A DNA stretch of 24,263 nt. Source: a virus. Location: positions 1 to 24,263 of the IMG/VR virus record IMGVR_UViG_3300005337_000046; one strand, written 5' to 3'. Positions 22,574 to 24,263 of this stretch are shown in pieces (the first letter of the stretch is position 1; every line of letters starts with the position of its first letter). The notes under the pieces were generated by a model, which saw nothing but the letters and a program-made list of their open reading frames with translations, ran no database searches and was not told the origin of the DNA. The position numbers and the translations under genes are program-made.

Positions 22574-23134
22574 TTTTCTCTCCTTTGTTTTTGAGGTTGA
22601 ATTTGAAATACGTTCTAATTGTGTTTTTAAATTTTCGTTATATGTCTTGAATTCTTCAGGAGTCATGATGACTGATTCTGCATAGCGAGGATTTTTTACA
22701 ATAGCGAGATGTTCATATTCTCCATCAACAACTTCGTTATCATAGTCAACACCATTCCACATTCCTGACCGACCATTCATTTTTGGCTTATAAGCATTAG
22801 ACAATTTATATCCATTCTTAATAGCTCTTTTTGCACGTTCGCTTGTAATAATGAATTTAGTCCAATGTTTACCATCGGCTGAGTTAAAAAAGCTTTCAAC
22901 TACCCATCCATCAGCTTCACCTTTTAATTCATCTAAATTAGGATTTACTTCATCAACATGCTCTACAAATATAGGTTTACCAGCAAATGATGGATCCATT
23001 TTTCTTAAGGTATCTTCATTTAAATATATTCTATGTGAATTATTTTCTTCTTTATATTCTGCAATTCCAGGATAAAAATGCATTCCATAAGCTATTTCTC
23101 CAGATGAATTATCAATTTTTCTTATATTCATCAT
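21995..23134 (-). CDS. head maturation protease-scaffold fusion, DUF2213-like
   Basis: A 379-residue protein. Residues 1-160 are the protease: YPGIAEYK, AGKPIFVEHVDEVN (51-64), GYKLSNAYKPKM (108-119) and EYEHLAIVKNPRYAESVIMT (139-158). H59 and S112 are the likely catalytic His and Ser, with E141/H142 nearby; this is by analogy to DUF2213/U35-type proteases. Residues 188-379 are scaffold-like: charged, low-complexity and helical, with an acidic run (ENEDEDDEEED) and Lys/Met-rich segments (KMKNMKNMKKKNEE). The start ATG overlaps the upstream stop (ATGATGA). The protease would process scaffold and itself during head maturation. Confidence 0.85.
   Translation of the reverse strand: MMNIRKIDNSSGEIAYGMHFYPGIAEYKEENNSHRIYLNEDTLRKMDPSFAGKPIFVEHVDEVNPNLDELKGEADGWVVESFFNSADGKHWTKFIITSERAKRAIKNGYKLSNAYKPKMNGRSGMWNGVDYDNEVVDGEYEHLAIVKNPRYAESVIMTPEEFKTYNENLKTQLERISNSTSKTKERKMLNPFQLFTRKPIENEIDYEKTYVALPTSRKEMSILQIVNAMDEVEEKRKLNNASLDMKVTLHNGIVCNVGELVEKYKESEEKMKNMKNMKKKNEEMDTTEGLDMSPEGIDIENEDEDDEEEDKKAKKKALELAEHEEKEIMKNKKMKNSLKNQENFEKLKNAHLKNVENENDFDPVMDRIERGRSLFGSDY
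22578..22586 (-). promoter_or_regulatory. internal ribosome binding site for nested scaffold
   Basis: Minus strand AAAGGAGAG, followed by A-rich spacer and ATG at 22573. It lies within protease codons for the segment SKTKERK, a low-complexity linker in which such a site can arise without harming the protein. Confidence 0.8.
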
Positions 23135-23415
23135 AGAAAACTCACAGCATTATATCCAGTTGTGGCACTCGCATTTACTGCTCGAATAGATAATCTTTGT
23201 CCCGCCGGAATATAAAACGGAACTATTACTGTTCCGCTGACCGCACAAGTACAAACATCAACTTCAGAACCAGCAGCGCCGATTGCGAATTTTAATAGTT
23301 GCCCTGATGTATCTGTGATTTGTAATTTTGAAGAAGAAGGAGTTGAAGCAACAAGCGTTACATATGCACTCGTTGTCACATTCGTAGATGCGTAAGAAAG
23401 TATATTTACTGTCAA
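23131..23415 (-). CDS. small beta-rich head protein
   Basis: A 94-residue protein started at TTG (23415): the frame is closed upstream by the TAA of the preceding gene, no ATG is available, and GGAG lies seven bases before. The pattern of short strands (YVTLVASTPSSSKLQITDTS, GQLLKFAIGAAGSEVDV, VIVPFYIPAGQRLSIRAVNA, GYNAVSFL) is frequent in small phage virion proteins next to capsid genes. The GAAGSEVD and IPAGQRLSI segments are characteristic. Its precise role is not known to me; capsid- or neck-associated structural protein is the probable reading. Confidence 0.7.
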   Translation of the reverse strand: MTVNILSYASTNVTTSAYVTLVASTPSSSKLQITDTSGQLLKFAIGAAGSEVDVCTCAVSGTVIVPFYIPAGQRLSIRAVNASATTGYNAVSFL

Positions 23416-23430
23416 GGAAAAACTCCGCGC

Positions 23431-24263
23431 TTATTTTTTAAAACGCACAATCGGTATAGCAAAACAACGACAATTATAATCCTGTCCTGGGTTATTTCTG
23501 CGTTGTGGTTGTTCCGGTGCTGTCGTAACGGGAGGGTCATTCCAAGAAAAAATCTTACCTTCTAGTATCCCATGACTGTAGCGAACTTCTCCTGGCTTGT
23601 AAATAGCATTAGGAGATTTTTGATGTGGCATGTGTACACACGCCCATTTGTATTCTGGCACGCCAGCATCAACGTATTTAACTTCTTTGAATTTTGCCAT
23701 GAGAAGATTTGTCTCTTGATGAGCCCAAAACTTGGCTTTATTGTATGTAGCGCCGTAACTTTCTTGAAATGATTTGATGAGATTTTCTCGCCTGACTCCT
23801 GAAAAAACGTTGTCATTTACTTTTTGTCTGAGGTCTTTTATTTGCTCTTCCGTAAAATTTTTGATGTATAGCCTCATGTTGTTTTGCCATTCGTCAGCTA
23901 TTTGTTTACGTTGAGCGTCATTCAATTGTGCAGTAACTGTTATATTTTTAACTGATTTTTTAAAATCATCTTCCATTTTAAATATAACTCTGTCAAATAT
24001 TGATGATATATTTAATTTTTCAGCTATTTGTTCTGAAGATATTTCCTCTAATTTTTTATCTATTTTTTTTAGTTTTTCATCAAAGTTAGCTTTTGAAAGA
24101 TATATTGAGCTCATCACATCAAATGGTATTTTTGATTCTTCCAATTTATAAGAATTTTTTTCACTGTTCCATTTTGCTCCGATTAATTGTAACTCTTTTG
24201 AAATATATGAATTAAATGAACCGTAAAAATTACCGTTTGAATAATAAATTTTACCACTCTCTA
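23431..24263 (-). CDS. MuF-like minor head protein, 5' end beyond window
   Basis: The frame is open to the right edge: upstream of the TTG at 24144 it continues with GNFYGSFNSYISKELQLIGA and KWNSEKNSYKLEESKIP, which fits the family, so the gene begins outside the window and at least 276 residues are present here. The C-terminal domain is that of Mu gpF proteins: AKFWAHQETNLLMAKFKEVK, then YKWACVHMPHQK, and a NNPGQDYNCRCFAIPIV end with the typical Cys pair. MuF proteins are minor head components near the portal, sometimes ejected with DNA. The middle is a charged coiled-coil-like part (DEKLKKIDKKLEEI). Confidence 0.88.
   Translation of the reverse strand, partial: ESGKIYYSNGNFYGSFNSYISKELQLIGAKWNSEKNSYKLEESKIPFDVMSSIYLSKANFDEKLKKIDKKLEEISSEQIAEKLNISSIFDRVIFKMEDDFKKSVKNITVTAQLNDAQRKQIADEWQNNMRLYIKNFTEEQIKDLRQKVNDNVFSGVRRENLIKSFQESYGATYNKAKFWAHQETNLLMAKFKEVKYVDAGVPEYKWACVHMPHQKSPNAIYKPGEVRYSHGILEGKIFSWNDPPVTTAPEQPQRRNNPGQDYNCRCFAIPIVRFKK

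Overview
This window is part of the genome of an AT-rich, contractile-tailed bacteriophage or prophage. Strong AGGAG-type ribosome binding sites and standard stop codons point to a bacterial host with ordinary Shine-Dalgarno initiation. The capsid, neck, sheath and tube families (DUF2184, DUF2213, DUF4054, DUF3383, DUF3277) are, from memory, typical of myophages of Gram-negative bacteria. The sequence does not identify the host. No integrase, att site, tRNA, rRNA, CRISPR array or lysis gene is visible, and no stretch over 300 bases lacks a gene.

Layout. Positions 1-2361 hold seven small rightward genes: six closely packed genes, then one small gene (2119-2361) with its own plausible promoter. 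Two of the six have recognisable ancestry: a conserved phage family with HGGITF and GFDCMHAGD motifs, and a truncated IS6-type transposase that lacks its catalytic half. A bidirectional terminator (2429-2462) separates this block from the rest. Everything from 2472 to the right edge reads leftward as one late structural operon. In order of transcription it holds: MuF-like minor head protein (cut by the window edge), small head protein, protease/scaffold with a nested scaffold start, decoration-like protein, major capsid protein, DUF4054 connector, tail-completion protein, head-closure protein, neck/tail terminator, sheath, tube, frameshifted tail chaperones, a short tape measure, baseplate proteins (Dit-like, plug, hub, spike, gp25-like wedge, J, DUF2612), a tail fibre and two very unusual fibre-like proteins.

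The most striking feature is module sharing. The whole 253-residue protein encoded next to the major capsid gene recurs as the N-terminal ~250 residues of the two large glycine-rich adhesins at the far end of the operon. These adhesins may therefore be anchored on the capsid as head fibres and not on the tail. Their glycine-rich C-termini match that of the ordinary tail fibre. In addition, a ~90-residue beta-type module occurs four times in three contractile-tail proteins (twice in the sheath, once each in the J-like and DUF2612 proteins), and an Ig-like module is shared by the J-like and neck proteins. The picture is of a virion with shuffled surface domains on head, neck, sheath and baseplate.

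Two translational devices can be read directly. One is a canonical A_AAA_AAC slippery site that joins the two tail-chaperone frames by -1 frameshifting. The other is a strong internal ribosome binding site that would make a free scaffold from the 3' half of the protease gene.
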